The position numbers were made by a program, and so were the translations under genes. Under the pieces are notes generated by a model. That model worked only from the letters and a program-made list of their open reading frames with translations. It searched no databases and was not told the origin of the DNA. Below, piece after piece: positions 9,284 through 18,533 of a stretch of DNA of 64,000 nt; the stretch's first letter is position 1, and each line of letters begins with the position of its first letter. Location of the stretch: contig JAQBUH010000001.1 of the NCBI GenBank assembly GCA_027624075.1, positions 62,001 to 126,000 on the forward strand, written 5' to 3'. This stretch comes from Chloroflexota bacterium (GTDB taxonomy: Bacteria > Chloroflexota > Dehalococcoidia > Lucifugimonadales > Lucifugimonadaceae).

Positions 9284-9622
9284 ATGACATTCGCACGCTC
9301 CAAAAACATAGGCATTTCAACGTACAAAATGCGGCTGGTAATTGACCAGGTCCGCGGCCAGACTGTCGCTGAGGCGGAGAGACGGTTGATGTACATGATC
9401 AACCCCGCCTCTCAGGTCGTGTTGCGCACGGTCCGGGCTGCAGCCGCCAATGCCGAGAACAACGATTTCCTGAACAGGGATGACCTGAAGATCGTGCGGA
9501 TAACAGCGGACCAGGGACCTGTGTTGAAGCGCTATCAGCCTCGAGCACGAGGCCGGGCAGGCGCGAAGGACCGTCCGTCCTGTCACCTGACGATCGAAGT
9601 CACCGAGGCGAGGAGCAACTAA
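9284..9622 (+). CDS. rplV: 50S ribosomal protein L22
   Basis: A 112-residue L22, a tunnel-wall protein whose loop reaches the macrolide site. The start at 9284 (MTFARSKNIGISTYKMRL) is chosen over an in-frame upstream start inside rpsS because homology begins here. The C-terminal PRARGRAGAKDRPSCHLTIE contains the beta-hairpin region. The stop codon shares one base with the rpsC start (TAATG). Confidence 0.95.
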   Translation: MTFARSKNIGISTYKMRLVIDQVRGQTVAEAERRLMYMINPASQVVLRTVRAAAANAENNDFLNRDDLKIVRITADQGPVLKRYQPRARGRAGAKDRPSCHLTIEVTEARSN

Positions 9623-10551
9623 TGGGACAGAAGACTCACCCAATAGGTTTTCGCCTGGGCGGCGTGATGGACTGGCAAGGACACTGGTTTGCCAACAAGG
9701 GCAGCGATTACCGGAAACTAACGGCCGAGGATCACTCGATCAGGAAGTTGATTTTCTCAAGGTTCGGAGAGAGCGGCGCGATATCAAAGGTCGAGATCGA
9801 GCGAGGTCCTCAAGAGCTAGTCGTCACTATCAACACGGCCCGGCCTGGAATCATCATCGGGCGCGGCGGACAGCGCGTTGACGAGTTGCGTGCAGAGCTG
9901 GAGAAGATGACGGAGAAGCGGGCCCGCCTGAACATTCAGGAGGTCCGCCAGCCCGAACTCGACGCAACGCTTGTAGGCCAGAGCATCGCCGAGCAGATTG
10001 TGCGCCGCGTCGCGTACAGGCGAGCTGTCCGCCTGGCAATTCAGCGCACCATGCAGTCGGGCGCACTCGGGGTCAAGGTTGTCGTCTCTGGACGACTCGG
10101 TGGCGCCGACATAGCACGCACAGACAAGCAAATGGAGGGCCGGGTCCCACTCCACACGCTGCGTGCAGAGATTGATTTTGCTGTATCCGAGGCGCACACG
10201 ACGTTTGGCACAGTTGGAGTCAAGGTGTGGGTATACAGGGGTGATGTGGTCCCGACCGCGGAGAATCTGCGTGCCAGGTCTATGGCCCGCCTGTCTCTGG
10301 GCACCGCCCCTGAACAACAGCGTGGCGGTGGGTCCGGGTCTGGCGGCGGTGGCGGCACAGAAGGCTCTGGCCAAAGGCGCGGTCGAGGTGGTCGCGGCGG
10401 CGGCGGTGGCGCGTCCAGAGGGCGGTCACGCGGACCTGCGGCGCCGGCAACTCCGGCAACTCCGGCAACACCGTCAGCTCCACCAGCTGGCGCAGGGCCG
10501 GCCGCGTCGGCAACAACCGGCGCCGAGAACGCCTCTCCGGAGAGTCAATAA
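9622..10551 (+). CDS. rpsC: 30S ribosomal protein S3 with glycine/arginine-rich C-terminal tail
   Basis: A 309-residue S3; the usual length is about 210-235. The KH domain is clear ([20 protein letters not shown], near residues 73-92), and the C-terminal domain follows with [15 protein letters not shown] and [12 protein letters not shown]. From about residue 227 on there is an 80-residue tail: Gly-rich and RGG-like, then Ala-Thr-Pro repeats. S3 lines the mRNA entry site, so the tail would lie at the ribosome surface near incoming mRNA. It overlaps rplV and rplP by one base each. Confidence 0.95.
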   Translation: MGQKTHPIGFRLGGVMDWQGHWFANKGSDYRKLTAEDHSIRKLIFSRFGESGAISKVEIERGPQELVVTINTARPGIIIGRGGQRVDELRAELEKMTEKRARLNIQEVRQPELDATLVGQSIAEQIVRRVAYRRAVRLAIQRTMQSGALGVKVVVSGRLGGADIARTDKQMEGRVPLHTLRAEIDFAVSEAHTTFGTVGVKVWVYRGDVVPTAENLRARSMARLSLGTAPEQQRGGGSGSGGGGGTEGSGQRRGRGGRGGGGGASRGRSRGPAAPATPATPATPSAPPAGAGPAASATTGAENASPESQ

Positions 10552-10967
10552 TGCTGCAGCCACGAAGAACAAAATTCAGGAAGCAACACAGGGGCCGCAT
10601 GGGCGGCGCCAGGACGGTGGGTTCGACACTTGCCTTTGGAGACTACGGCCTGAAGGCGATTGGACCCGGCTGGGTGACCGCCCGGCAGATAGAGTCGGCA
10701 AGGCGCGCTGCGACCGGGTACGTAAAGCGCGGCGGCAAGATATGGATCCGGGTCTACCCGGACAAGCCCGTGTCTGGGCGGCCTGCCGAGACGCGCATGG
10801 GCGGCGGTAAAGGCGCAGTCGACCACTGGGTTGCGGTTGTACACAGTGGACGAATGATGTACGAGATGTCTGATGTTCCAGAAGATGTGGCTCGCGAGGC
10901 ACTCCGCCGCGCAGCCCGCAAGCTGCCCGTGCCGACGAAGATCGTCAGCCGGCAGGATGTACTGTGA
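10551..10967 (+). CDS. rplP: 50S ribosomal protein L16
   Basis: A 138-residue L16, normal length, near the A-site tRNA elbow. It begins [37 protein letters not shown] near residue 77 is the conserved loop. The arginine hydroxylated by RoxA in E. coli falls in this loop. It shares one base with rpsC and precedes rpmC by 6 bp. Confidence 0.97.
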   Translation: MLQPRRTKFRKQHRGRMGGARTVGSTLAFGDYGLKAIGPGWVTARQIESARRAATGYVKRGGKIWIRVYPDKPVSGRPAETRMGGGKGAVDHWVAVVHSGRMMYEMSDVPEDVAREALRRAARKLPVPTKIVSRQDVL

Positions 10968-10973
10968 TTCTTA

Positions 10974-11216
10974 ATGCAGATAATTGAAGTTAGAGAACTG
11001 AAAAACGACGAACTGGCAAAGGAACTCCAGAACCATGAGCGGGCTCTGATGAACCTGCGGTTCCGTGGGGCAACGATGCAGCTATCGGATTTCACAGAGA
11101 TCCGAAAGACGCGCAGGACCATTGCGCGGATCAACACCGTGCTCCGCGAGCGAGAGATCGTGGCGGAGATGGCCGGCTCAGCCGGCGCAGCCAGTTTAGA
11201 AGGACAGGTGGAGTAG
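10974..11216 (+). CDS. rpmC: 50S ribosomal protein L29
   Basis: An 80-residue L29, slightly longer than the common 60-70 because of a C-terminal tail after the two-helix core. Core motifs are VRELKNDELAKELQ and LMNLRFRGATMQL, ending in IRKTRRTIARINTVLRERE. It is placed between rplP and rpsQ as in other bacteria. Confidence 0.94.
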   Translation: MQIIEVRELKNDELAKELQNHERALMNLRFRGATMQLSDFTEIRKTRRTIARINTVLREREIVAEMAGSAGAASLEGQVE

Positions 11217-11217
11217 G

Positions 11218-11547
11218 TTGGCAGGCACTCGAAGGCAGCAACAGGGAACGGTAGTGGGCGACAAGAATGATCAGACGATCGTCGTCGGCGTTTCTTGGAT
11301 GCAACGGCACCGGATCTACAAGAAAAGTCGCCGGCGCCTCACACGCCTGGTCGCCCACGACCCTATGAACCAGGCGTCGATAGGTGACCGCGTCCTGATA
11401 GAGGAGTCACGGCCGCTTTCTCGCACGAAGCGGTGGCGGCTGATTGAGATACTCCAGAAGATTGACGTTGCCGAAGTTCAGCCGGCCCAGATTGACCGAA
11501 TGCCTGGCGAGTTGCTGGGCGAAAGCAGCGAAACGGAAGCGGAGTAG
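11218..11547 (+). CDS. rpsQ: 30S ribosomal protein S17
   Basis: A 109-residue S17; the core is about 85 residues and a roughly 25-residue acidic tail follows. The start is TTG at 11218, one base after the rpmC stop, because the core begins with GTVVGDKNDQTIVVGV. MQRHRIYKKSRRRLTRLVAHD and IGDRVLIEESRPLSRTKRW are diagnostic. It is a 16S 5'-domain primary binder. Confidence 0.93.
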   Translation: MAGTRRQQQGTVVGDKNDQTIVVGVSWMQRHRIYKKSRRRLTRLVAHDPMNQASIGDRVLIEESRPLSRTKRWRLIEILQKIDVAEVQPAQIDRMPGELLGESSETEAE

Positions 11548-11568
11548 GCCTGCGGGGCCCAGTCAAAG

Positions 11569-11937
11569 ATGATCCAAAGAGAATCAAGACTTAAGGTTGC
11601 GGATAATTCCGGCGCGAAAGAGGTGCTTTGCATCAACATCGTCGGTGGAAGCGCGCGCAAGTCCGCGTCGCTGGGTGATGTCATCACCTGCTCCGTCAAG
11701 GACGCGTTGCCTGGCGGCACAGTGCGGATGCACCAGGTGGTCAAAGCGGTGATAGTCCGGACATCAAAAGAGATCCGCCGGCCGGACGGCTCACATATCA
11801 GGTTCGATGACAACGCCTGCGTCATCATCGGGGACGACAACAACCCGCGCGGGACCCGCATATTCGGCCCGGTGGCACGAGAGCTTCGTGACCGGGAGTT
11901 CATGCGAATCATCTCACTGGCTCCGGAGGTGCTATAG
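11569..11937 (+). CDS. rplN: 50S ribosomal protein L14
   Basis: A 122-residue L14, exact family length, forming bridges to the small subunit. It starts [19 protein letters not shown], with [20 protein letters not shown] near the end. First gene of the spc-type block; rplX follows after 3 bp. Confidence 0.98.
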   Translation: MIQRESRLKVADNSGAKEVLCINIVGGSARKSASLGDVITCSVKDALPGGTVRMHQVVKAVIVRTSKEIRRPDGSHIRFDDNACVIIGDDNNPRGTRIFGPVARELRDREFMRIISLAPEVL

Positions 11938-11940
11938 CCA

Positions 11941-12252
11941 ATGGCACAGCGAATCAAAAAGGGCGACACAGTCCTGGTCATCTCTGGAAAGGACCGCGGG
12001 GTGCGCGGAGAAGTGATCCGGGTCGAGCCTAAAAAGGGCCTTGCGGTCGTCGAAGGCGCGAATGTGGCAACCCGCCACATCAAGCAGCAGCAAGGTGTTA
12101 CCCAGACGGGCATCATCCACGGCGAGGCTGCGATCAGGTTGTCGAAGCTGATGCTGGTCGACAACGACACACAGCTCGCCGGAAGAGCACAGTTCAAATT
12201 TCTGGAAGACGGACGGAAGGTCCGGGTGGTGAAGCGTGGCAAACGCTCCTAA
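11941..12252 (+). CDS. rplX: 50S ribosomal protein L24
   Basis: A 103-residue L24 with the KOW motif [20 protein letters not shown] near residue 6. It is an assembly initiator for the 50S subunit. Its last 17 bases overlap the GTG start of rplE. Confidence 0.97.
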   Translation: MAQRIKKGDTVLVISGKDRGVRGEVIRVEPKKGLAVVEGANVATRHIKQQQGVTQTGIIHGEAAIRLSKLMLVDNDTQLAGRAQFKFLEDGRKVRVVKRGKRS

Positions 12253-12943
12253 AAATAAAATAGAAAAAAGCGAATCTACTGACGCGAAGTCGGCTAAGCC
12301 TGTGCGCAGTAATGCGAGTGCGGCGCGGGCGAAGAAGCCTGTTGCCAGCGGTCCAGCCACCGGCGGCAACGGGACCACACCTCGCCTGCTTGAAAGCTAC
12401 CGGACTGAGATCCGGCCTGTCCTCATCAGGGAGTTTGGGTACGACAACCCAATGCGGGCGCCGGAGCTTGAGAAAGTGGTGGTCAACATTGGACTCGGTG
12501 AGGCACTGACCTCTTCCAGCGCGCTTGGTGCGGCGTTGGGAGACCTGTCAATCATCACCGGTCAGAAGGCCAGAGAGAACAAAGCACGGAAGTCCATTGC
12601 CGCGTTCAAACTGCGAGAAGGTCAGACGATCGGCGCCTCTGTCACGATGCGTGGCACGCGTATGTGGCAGTTCTTCGACCGGCTGGTCAACATCGCGCTC
12701 CCTCGTGTAAGGGACTTCCGTGGCGTCCCACGGCAGTCGTTTGATGGCCGCGGGAACTACACGATGGGCCTGAGCGATCAAGCCGTGTTTCCTGAGATTG
12801 ACTACAATCTAATAGACAGGTTGCGGGGCCTTCAGGTTGTGCTGGTCACATCTGCCCGCACTGATGAGGAAGGGCGAAGACTCCTTGAGCTTCTCGGAGT
12901 GCCGTTCGCACGTATCGATGACCCCCGCCTCGCCCGAGTATAG
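12236..12943 (+). CDS. rplE: 50S ribosomal protein L5 with N-terminal extension
   Basis: L5 binds 5S rRNA and contacts P-site tRNA. The core (about 180 residues) begins near residue 50 with [14 protein letters not shown] and includes [13 protein letters not shown] and [16 protein letters not shown]. The longest frame starts at GTG 12236 inside rplX and gives 235 residues, with a Lys/Ala/Ser-rich 48-residue extension. A GTG further in (about residue 23) is an alternative, so the exact start is uncertain. The base composition of the extension matches the surrounding genes. Confidence 0.9.
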   Translation: MANAPKNKIEKSESTDAKSAKPVRSNASAARAKKPVASGPATGGNGTTPRLLESYRTEIRPVLIREFGYDNPMRAPELEKVVVNIGLGEALTSSSALGAALGDLSIITGQKARENKARKSIAAFKLREGQTIGASVTMRGTRMWQFFDRLVNIALPRVRDFRGVPRQSFDGRGNYTMGLSDQAVFPEIDYNLIDRLRGLQVVLVTSARTDEEGRRLLELLGVPFARIDDPRLARV

Positions 12944-12951
12944 GTTCAAAT

Positions 12952-13257
12952 ATGGCTAAAAAATCGTCTATTGAAAAGAACGAACGCAAGAAGCGGACTG
13001 TCGCAAAGTACGCCGTGGAGCGGAGAGAGTTGAAGACCATCGCAGAAGACATGTCGCGTTCAGTTGAGCAGCGAATGCAGGCCCGCCAGAAGCTGGCAAT
13101 GCTGCCGCTCGACTCCAGTCCTGTGCGAGTGCGCAACCGATGCGAGATCACGGGTCGCCCACGCGGATACATGCGTTTCTTTGGCCTTTCACGAATTGCC
13201 ATGCGTGACCTGGCGCTCAAAGGTCAACTCCCTGGCATACGCAAGGGCAACCACTGA
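12952..13257 (+). CDS. rpsN: 30S ribosomal protein S14, long zinc-independent form
   Basis: A 101-residue S14 of the long type. The region that would hold the CxxC zinc motif of the short form reads NRCEITGRPRGYMRFFGLSR, with a single Cys, so it is the zinc-independent version. The N-terminal part is Lys/Arg-rich. It starts 8 bp after rplE and precedes rpsH. No second, zinc-type copy is in this window. Confidence 0.95.
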   Translation: MAKKSSIEKNERKKRTVAKYAVERRELKTIAEDMSRSVEQRMQARQKLAMLPLDSSPVRVRNRCEITGRPRGYMRFFGLSRIAMRDLALKGQLPGIRKGNH

Positions 13258-13281
13258 GCCACCCTGTTTCCGGAGATTGAA

Positions 13282-13686
13282 TTGCCAGTAACTGATCCGA
13301 TATCTGACATGCTGACTCGAATTCGCAACGCCGTGCAGGTGCGCCACGAGTCGGTAAACGTCCCCGCGTCCCGAATGCGTGGCGAACTGTTGAAGCTGAT
13401 GCAGAGCGAAGGCTTCATCAAGGGATTTGAGCCCGTGGAAAAGACCCCGAAGGCGCCTGAGTCGTTCCGCGTCAAGCTGAACTATTTCGAAGATAGCGAG
13501 CCCGTGATCCAGGGTCTCAAGCGAGTCAGCACGCCAGGGTTGCGAGTTTACGTCGGCAAGAACGAGATACCCCGCTACTTTGGCGGAATCGGCGTCTCTT
13601 TTATGTCGACTCCCAACGGCGTCATGACCGGACGGCAGGCCCGCCGGGTCGGCGTCGGCGGCGAGCTCCTGTTCTATATCTGGTAA
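13282..13686 (+). CDS. rpsH: 30S ribosomal protein S8
   Basis: A 134-residue S8. The start is TTG at 13282, giving MPVTDPISDMLTRIRNA, which matches the S8 N-terminus exactly; no ATG precedes this motif. The C-terminal GVMTGRQARRVGVGGELLFYIW is the RNA-binding hallmark. S8 is the translational repressor of the spc operon in E. coli; no target hairpin was identified here. Confidence 0.95.
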   Translation: MPVTDPISDMLTRIRNAVQVRHESVNVPASRMRGELLKLMQSEGFIKGFEPVEKTPKAPESFRVKLNYFEDSEPVIQGLKRVSTPGLRVYVGKNEIPRYFGGIGVSFMSTPNGVMTGRQARRVGVGGELLFYIW

Positions 13687-13704
13687 GGCAGCGAAAGAAG
13701 AGAC

Positions 13705-14253
13705 ATGTCAAGAATAGGACTCGCCCCGATTACGGTTCCGTCCGGGGTTGAGGTGAAGATTGGGCCAGAGAGCGTTTCGGTCAAAGGCAAGCTCGGCGAG
13801 TTGAATCGCGCTATCGCTTTGACGATAGACGTCAAGCTCGCCGACGGCGTGATCACTGTGTCCCGGCGAAATGACGAGCCAAAGAGCCGGTCTCTTCACG
13901 GCCTGACGCGCAGCCTGGTCAACAATATGGTGGTTGGTGTCAGCGACGGTTTTGAGAAGAGGCTGAGGCTGGTAGGCACCGGCTACCGGGTCCAACAGAG
14001 AGGCAAGGGCCTTGAGATGAGCCTGGGCTTTTCTCATCCGGTTTTGGTCGACCCTCTTGGAACCAACAGACTCACGGCGGACGGCCAGACGACTGTGGTC
14101 ATCGCAGGTCCGGACAAAGAGCTTGTTGGAGAGCAGGCGGCCCGTATCAGAAAGATACGAAAGCCAAACGCCTACTCCGGCAAAGGTGTTATTTACGAGA
14201 ACGAAGTCGTCAGGCGCAAAGCTGGTAAAGCGGCTGGCGGTAAGGGAGCTTAG
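13705..14253 (+). CDS. rplF: 50S ribosomal protein L6
   Basis: A 182-residue L6, normal length, two repeated alpha/beta domains near the factor-binding site. It starts MSRIGLAPITVPSGVEV; the second domain has GPDKELVGEQAARIRKIRKP and a GKGVIYENEVVRRKAGKA ending. rplR begins 4 bp later. Confidence 0.97.
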   Translation: MSRIGLAPITVPSGVEVKIGPESVSVKGKLGELNRAIALTIDVKLADGVITVSRRNDEPKSRSLHGLTRSLVNNMVVGVSDGFEKRLRLVGTGYRVQQRGKGLEMSLGFSHPVLVDPLGTNRLTADGQTTVVIAGPDKELVGEQAARIRKIRKPNAYSGKGVIYENEVVRRKAGKAAGGKGA

Positions 14254-14257
14254 CTAG

Positions 14258-14629
14258 ATGGCAAGCCGCAGATTTGAACCTGGCCGGCGGTCAATCCGCC
14301 ACCGCCGCGTACGGAAGCGGGTGGCAGGCACGGCCGCGCGTCCCCGGCTCTCCGTGTTTCGCTCTAACAAGCAGATCTATGTTCAGTTGATTGACGATCT
14401 CAGCGGGAAGACGCTCGCCGCCGCATCCTCTGTTGACGCTGGCACAACTGGCGCCACTGGCGCATCGGACGGCAAGACGGCCGCTGCGGTTGCCGTCGGT
14501 GAGGCCATTGCGAAGAAGGCGACCGAATCGGGTATCAAGCAGGTCGTGTTTGACCGTGCCGGGTACAAGTATCATGGCCGTGTTAAGGCGCTGGCAGACG
14601 GCGCACGCTCCGGGGGGCTTGATTTCTAA
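14258..14629 (+). CDS. rplR: 50S ribosomal protein L18
   Basis: A 123-residue L18 that binds 5S rRNA with L5. It includes [20 protein letters not shown] near residue 30 and the ending [20 protein letters not shown]. Its stop is immediately followed by the rpsE ATG with no gap. Confidence 0.97.
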   Translation: MASRRFEPGRRSIRHRRVRKRVAGTAARPRLSVFRSNKQIYVQLIDDLSGKTLAAASSVDAGTTGATGASDGKTAAAVAVGEAIAKKATESGIKQVVFDRAGYKYHGRVKALADGARSGGLDF

Positions 14630-15166
14630 ATGGTGACCAACGCAAGACAGTCAGACCGGCGCGGCGGGTCCAGGCGACGCGATGACAGTGAAGACTCCGC
14701 CTTCATAGAGCAGGTTGTGAAGATTCGCCGCGTGTCGAAGACGGTCAAGGGCGGCCGTAACCTGACGTTCAACGCGATGGTCGTGGTCGGCGATGGCGCT
14801 GGTAGCGTCGGTATCGCGCTTGGCAAGGCTGGCGCGGTTCCTGACGCAGTACGCCAGGGAACGGCAAACGCTCGTAAGAGCATGGTGTCTGTGACGCTCC
14901 GTGACACCACCATCCCGCACGCGGTGACGTATCGTTTCAGCGGCTCATCGGTGCTCCTGAAGCCGGCGGCGCCCGGCACAGGCGTCATCGCGGGTGGCGG
15001 AGTTCGCGCAGTCCTTGAGGCGGCGGGCGTAAAAGATGTTTTGACGAAGACGTTCGGATCGACAAACTCGATCAACGTCGTCAAGGCGACGCTAGAGGCG
15101 TTGAAGCAACTTCGAGATCCTCAAACTGTAATCGCAAGACGGAAGGCCGCCACGGTCCACGCATAG
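14630..15166 (+). CDS. rpsE: 30S ribosomal protein S5
   Basis: A 178-residue S5, a proofreading and mRNA-helicase component at the entry tunnel. The S5 double-stranded-RNA-binding fold is shown by VKIRRVSKTVKGGRNLTFNA near residue 30. The second domain holds GTGVIAGGGVRAVLEAAGV. It is directly adjacent to rplR and followed by rpmD. Confidence 0.97.
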   Translation: MVTNARQSDRRGGSRRRDDSEDSAFIEQVVKIRRVSKTVKGGRNLTFNAMVVVGDGAGSVGIALGKAGAVPDAVRQGTANARKSMVSVTLRDTTIPHAVTYRFSGSSVLLKPAAPGTGVIAGGGVRAVLEAAGVKDVLTKTFGSTNSINVVKATLEALKQLRDPQTVIARRKAATVHA

Positions 15167-15186
15167 TAGGACCAGCGGAACTGCTG

Positions 15187-15369
15187 ATGGCAAAACTTCG
15201 TATTACCCAGCTTAAAAGCGCTATCGGCACCCAGCCGAGGCAGCGCGCCACACTTAAGGCGCTTGGACTGCGGCGCATCCGTCACCAGGTTGTGCAGGAA
15301 GACTCGCCGGTCATCGTTGGCATGTTGAAGAAGGTCAGCCATCTCGTTGAGGTTAGTGAAGAGAAATAA
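15187..15369 (+). CDS. rpmD: 50S ribosomal protein L30
   Basis: A 60-residue L30, exact family length (MAKLRITQLKSAIGTQPRQR, then LGLRRIRHQVVQED). It has its normal place between rpsE and rplO. Confidence 0.96.
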   Translation: MAKLRITQLKSAIGTQPRQRATLKALGLRRIRHQVVQEDSPVIVGMLKKVSHLVEVSEEK

Positions 15370-15419
15370 CTGGACTGCGGGCTGACTCGCCCGGCCAGTA
15401 AAGCTTCGGCAAGAAAAAT

Positions 15420-15881
15420 ATGACAGGACTACACGAACTACAGCCCGCAGCAGGAACAAAGCGCAACCGAAAACGCGTCGGTCGCGGCGATGCGAGCGGG
15501 ACCGGTAAAACTGCCGGCAAGGGCAACAAGGGTCAGAACGCGCGCAGCGGAGCGCCGTACCTGTTCGAGGGCGGACAGTTGCCGCTTATCAAGCGGTTGC
15601 CGTATATGCGCGGCTTCAACAACCGTAATCGAGTCGAATACTCGCCAGTCAACCTGACGCAGCTAGAATTGCTGTTCGAGACCGGCGCAGATGTAACTCC
15701 AAAAATTCTGCTTGAGCGTCGCGTTTTGCGGCGAAAGCAGGACCTTGTGAAGGTGCTTGGGGGAGGGGACTTCTCAAAGAAGTTGAATGTCTCCGCGCAC
15801 GCCTTCAGCAAGACTGCACGGGAAAAGATCGAAAAAGCCGGCGGTACCGTGACAGTTGTTGAGGCTGCGAAAGGCGGTTGA
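15420..15881 (+). CDS. rplO: 50S ribosomal protein L15
   Basis: A 153-residue L15, normal length. The Gly/Lys/Arg-rich N-terminus (KRVGRGDASGTGKTAGKGNK, near 18-37) threads into 23S rRNA, and the globular part ends with AFSKTAREKIEKAGGTV. secY starts 8 bp downstream. Confidence 0.97.
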   Translation: MTGLHELQPAAGTKRNRKRVGRGDASGTGKTAGKGNKGQNARSGAPYLFEGGQLPLIKRLPYMRGFNNRNRVEYSPVNLTQLELLFETGADVTPKILLERRVLRRKQDLVKVLGGGDFSKKLNVSAHAFSKTAREKIEKAGGTVTVVEAAKGG

Positions 15882-15889
15882 TCTGAGCC

Positions 15890-17251
15890 ATGATGAGGCA
15901 GGCACAGGCCCAGCGGGCTGAGGGCTCCGGAAGGCCGGCGCTGCTCCAGGCGATGATTGACGCAATGCGGATACCGGACCTCCGGTACCGCATCTTGTTC
16001 ACGCTGGCTATTCTCGTTCTATTTCGATTCATCGCTCATGTTCCTGTCCCTGGCGTGGACAGGGCAGCGCTCGACGCCGCGTTCGATGCCAATCCGTTTC
16101 TCGGCATCCTCGACCTCTTCAGCGGTGGCGCGCTTCGTAATCTCAGCGTCGCCGCGCTGGGCGTGTACCCCTACATCACAGCGTCGATCATCCTGCAGAT
16201 CCTGACTCCGATCATCCCGAGCCTGAAGGCGCTCTCTCAGGAGGGCGAGGCCGGACGGAAGACGATCAACCGGTACACGCACTACATGACGGTGCCGCTG
16301 GCGCTGCTGCAGGGCTACGGGCAGATCAACCTGTTCTCCGGGTCATTCGGAGACGGTGCGATCTCGGGCATCGGTTTTACTGGAGACGACCTCCTCAACA
16401 CGGTGTCGATCCTGGTGGCGATGACAGCCGGGACGATGTTCCTGGTCTGGCTTGGCGAGCTCGTGACTGAGAAGGGCATAGGCAACGGCCTGTCTTTGAT
16501 CATCTTCGCCGGAATAGTCTCAACCTTGCCTCAGGTGGTAGGCCAGTTATGGTTGCTGCGTGACCAGCCGTTCCAGGTGATGATGCTGCTCGGCATTGGA
16601 CTGGTTATCGTCTACTTGATCGTCTACTTCAATGAGGCACAGCGCCGTGTGCCTGTTCAGTACGGGCGGTCGGTGTTTCGAGGCGGCCGGATGTACCGGC
16701 AGTCAGGCGCCTCACATCTGCCGTTGCGAGTGAACGCGGCAGGAATGATCCCGCTGATCTTCGCCTTCTCACTGATCACTCTTCCGACAGTCCTTGCCAG
16801 TTTCTTCCTGGACCCACGCTCAGACAGCCTGTTAGCGCAAACAGCTCAGTGGTTCACCAGCAACCTCGGGCCGACCAGCACTCCCTACTGGGTCGCCATC
16901 TTCTTGATGGTGGTCGTGTTTACATTCTTCTACACGCTTGTGACCCACTCGCAGCAGAACCTGGCTGAGAACCTGCAGAAGAACGGCGGCTTCATTCCGG
17001 GGATAAGACCTGGACAGCCGACTCGTGACTACCTGATGCGTGTGGTGCTGCGAATCACCTGGGGCGGAGCGCTGTTCCTTGGAATGATCGCCATCATGCC
17101 GTGGATCGCGGGCCTCATCACCAACCTTGACGCCGCTACGAGTATCGTCCAGAGCACCAGCCTGTTGATCATGGTAGGCGTCGCTCTCGACACCATGCGG
17201 CAGCTTGAAGCCCAGTTGCTCATGCGTAACTATGAAGGCTTCATCAGATAG
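15890..17251 (+). CDS. secY: Protein translocase subunit SecY
   Basis: A 453-residue polytopic membrane protein with about ten hydrophobic segments, forming the Sec channel with SecE and SecG. Family signatures are YPYITASIILQIL (TM2), GEAGRKTINRYTHYMT, RRVPVQYGR before TM6, and NLAENLQKNGGFIPGIRPG in the cytoplasmic C5 loop that contacts SecA and the ribosome. It sits between rplO and adk as in the spc operon of many bacteria. Confidence 0.97.
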   Translation: MMRQAQAQRAEGSGRPALLQAMIDAMRIPDLRYRILFTLAILVLFRFIAHVPVPGVDRAALDAAFDANPFLGILDLFSGGALRNLSVAALGVYPYITASIILQILTPIIPSLKALSQEGEAGRKTINRYTHYMTVPLALLQGYGQINLFSGSFGDGAISGIGFTGDDLLNTVSILVAMTAGTMFLVWLGELVTEKGIGNGLSLIIFAGIVSTLPQVVGQLWLLRDQPFQVMMLLGIGLVIVYLIVYFNEAQRRVPVQYGRSVFRGGRMYRQSGASHLPLRVNAAGMIPLIFAFSLITLPTVLASFFLDPRSDSLLAQTAQWFTSNLGPTSTPYWVAIFLMVVVFTFFYTLVTHSQQNLAENLQKNGGFIPGIRPGQPTRDYLMRVVLRITWGGALFLGMIAIMPWIAGLITNLDAATSIVQSTSLLIMVGVALDTMRQLEAQLLMRNYEGFIR

Positions 17252-17272
17252 ACGCCGGGGATACTGAACTCA

Positions 17273-17839
17273 ATGCGCATCGTCTTGTTCGGCCCTCCCG
17301 GAGCAGGGAAGGGCACCCAGGGATTGCGGCTTGCCGGGAAGCTGAGGATCGTCCACCTGGCGACCGGTGACATGCTGCGTGCCGAGGTGGCCGCCGCCTC
17401 TGATCTGGGCCGTAAAGCCAGGGATTACATGGACCGTGGCGATCTCGTGCCCGATGACGTAATCATCGGCATGATCAAATCCAGGCTGAAAGATGTTGAC
17501 GGCATGGTTCTCGACGGGTTTCCTCGCACTCTCGCACAGGCTGAGGCGCTCGATGCTGTGCTGGACGATGCAGGACTCCCGTTGGACAGGGCGGTCTTGT
17601 TCAGGGTTGCTCAGGAAGAGCTGGTTAAGCGTCTTGTGAGCCGGGCAGTTGAGCAGGGCCGCTCAGACGACACACCGGAGACGGTTTCACGGCGAATGGA
17701 TGTGTACAGGGAACAAACAGCTCCTGTCATTGACTACTACCGGTCATCCGGCCGCGTCGTTGAGATCGATGGGACTGGCTCTCCAGACGAAGTGTTCGAT
17801 CGCCTGGAGTCGGCGGTTACCGGTCAGGTCGCCTCCTGA
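17273..17839 (+). CDS. adk: Adenylate kinase, short form
   Basis: A 188-residue adenylate kinase (ATP + AMP = 2 ADP). The P-loop is GPPGAGKGTQ at residues 7-16; ATGDMLR and the DGFPRTLAQAE AMP-site motif follow. Between about residues 120 and 135 there is only a short LID loop (EQGRSDDTPETV), so the zinc-finger or long LID of Bacillus or E. coli Adk is absent. It follows secY by 21 bp. The expected next gene, map, is not intact. Confidence 0.96.
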   Translation: MRIVLFGPPGAGKGTQGLRLAGKLRIVHLATGDMLRAEVAAASDLGRKARDYMDRGDLVPDDVIIGMIKSRLKDVDGMVLDGFPRTLAQAEALDAVLDDAGLPLDRAVLFRVAQEELVKRLVSRAVEQGRSDDTPETVSRRMDVYREQTAPVIDYYRSSGRVVEIDGTGSPDEVFDRLESAVTGQVAS

Positions 17840-17867
17840 AGCCGGATGAAATTTCTGTATCCCTGGA

Positions 17868-17896
17868 TACATATCTGTGCCGAATTGAGCTATAAT
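17868..17896 (+). promoter_or_regulatory. Possible promoter for the infA-rpmJ-rpsM block
   Basis: A perfect -10 TATAAT lies at 17891-17896, with a weak -35 (TACATA, 17868-17873) at 17 bp. It is in the 296-bp gap between adk and infA, about 240 bp upstream of infA. The -10 is striking in this G+C-rich sequence, but the -35 is poor. Confidence 0.4.
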
Positions 17897-17971
17897 CGTA
17901 TTTCGCCCAATTTGTAGGGAAACGCATAGCCCGGTTTCGTGGTTCGAGAAATCCTATGCGCCGGCCGGAAT

Positions 17972-18106
17972 ATGAAGGTCAGGCGCACTGGAGAAACGGG
18001 ACGCGAGACAGGGCGGATTGTCGCGTCTGCCGGACGCAGGATGGCGCGAGCGGTGTCCCGGGCTGACAAAGCCAGAGTCGCCGGAATAGAAAGCAGGTCT
18101 GCATAA
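17972..18106 (+). pseudogene. Possible remnant of methionine aminopeptidase (map)
   Basis: A 44-codon frame from ATG 17972 to TAA 18104-18106. Its middle, RETGRIVASAGRRMARAV, resembles the REAGRIVA...L..A.AVRPG N-terminus of MetAP, and it sits exactly where map lies in many spc operons (adk-map-infA). The catalytic metal-binding Asp/His/Glu residues are absent, as is the rest of the roughly 250-residue enzyme. The similarity is short and could be chance. Alternatively it is leader RNA of infA or an unrelated small peptide. Confidence 0.3.
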
Positions 18107-18135
18107 ACAGGCGTGCTTCCGGCGATTGGAGATAG

Positions 18136-18354
18136 ATGGCAAAAAAAGAGGCAATCGAAGTCGAAGGACTCGTGGACGAGGCGCTCCCTAACGCGGTTTT
18201 CCGTGTTGAGTTGCCGAACAAGCACGAGGTGCTTGCTCACGCCTCTGGGAAGATCCGGAAGAACTTTATCCGAATACTCCCTGGAGACCGGGTTCTCGTA
18301 GAGTTGTCACCGTATGACCTCACGCGTGGCCGGATCACTTACCGGTTCAAGTAG
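18136..18354 (+). CDS. infA: Translation initiation factor IF-1
   Basis: A 72-residue IF-1, exact family length, S1/OB fold: [19 protein letters not shown] and [20 protein letters not shown], ending RGRITYRFK. It occupies the 30S A site during initiation. An RBS (GGAGATAG) precedes the ATG. rpmJ follows after 54 bp. Confidence 0.97.
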   Translation: MAKKEAIEVEGLVDEALPNAVFRVELPNKHEVLAHASGKIRKNFIRILPGDRVLVELSPYDLTRGRITYRFK

Positions 18355-18408
18355 GCCGGTTCAAGCAGGCTGACTCGCTGTGAAGTACGGTGAAGGGGGA
18401 ATGGTGAG

Positions 18409-18522
18409 ATGAAGGTCCGGGCTTCGGTCAAACGGATGTGTCCAAAGTGCAAGGTGGTTCGGCGTCACAGGACGCTGCGCGTCCTGTGCATTAACGTTAA
18501 ACACAAACAGGCGCAGGGCTAA
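18409..18522 (+). CDS. rpmJ: 50S ribosomal protein L36
   Basis: A 37-residue L36 ([17 protein letters not shown] at the start, KHKQAQG at the end), exact family length. The zinc ligands are present: Cys11, Cys14, Cys27 and His33, so this is the zinc-binding (C+) type. It lies between infA and rpsM as usual. Confidence 0.96.
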   Translation: MKVRASVKRMCPKCKVVRRHRTLRVLCINVKHKQAQG

Positions 18523-18533
18523 CGGGTAGAAAA

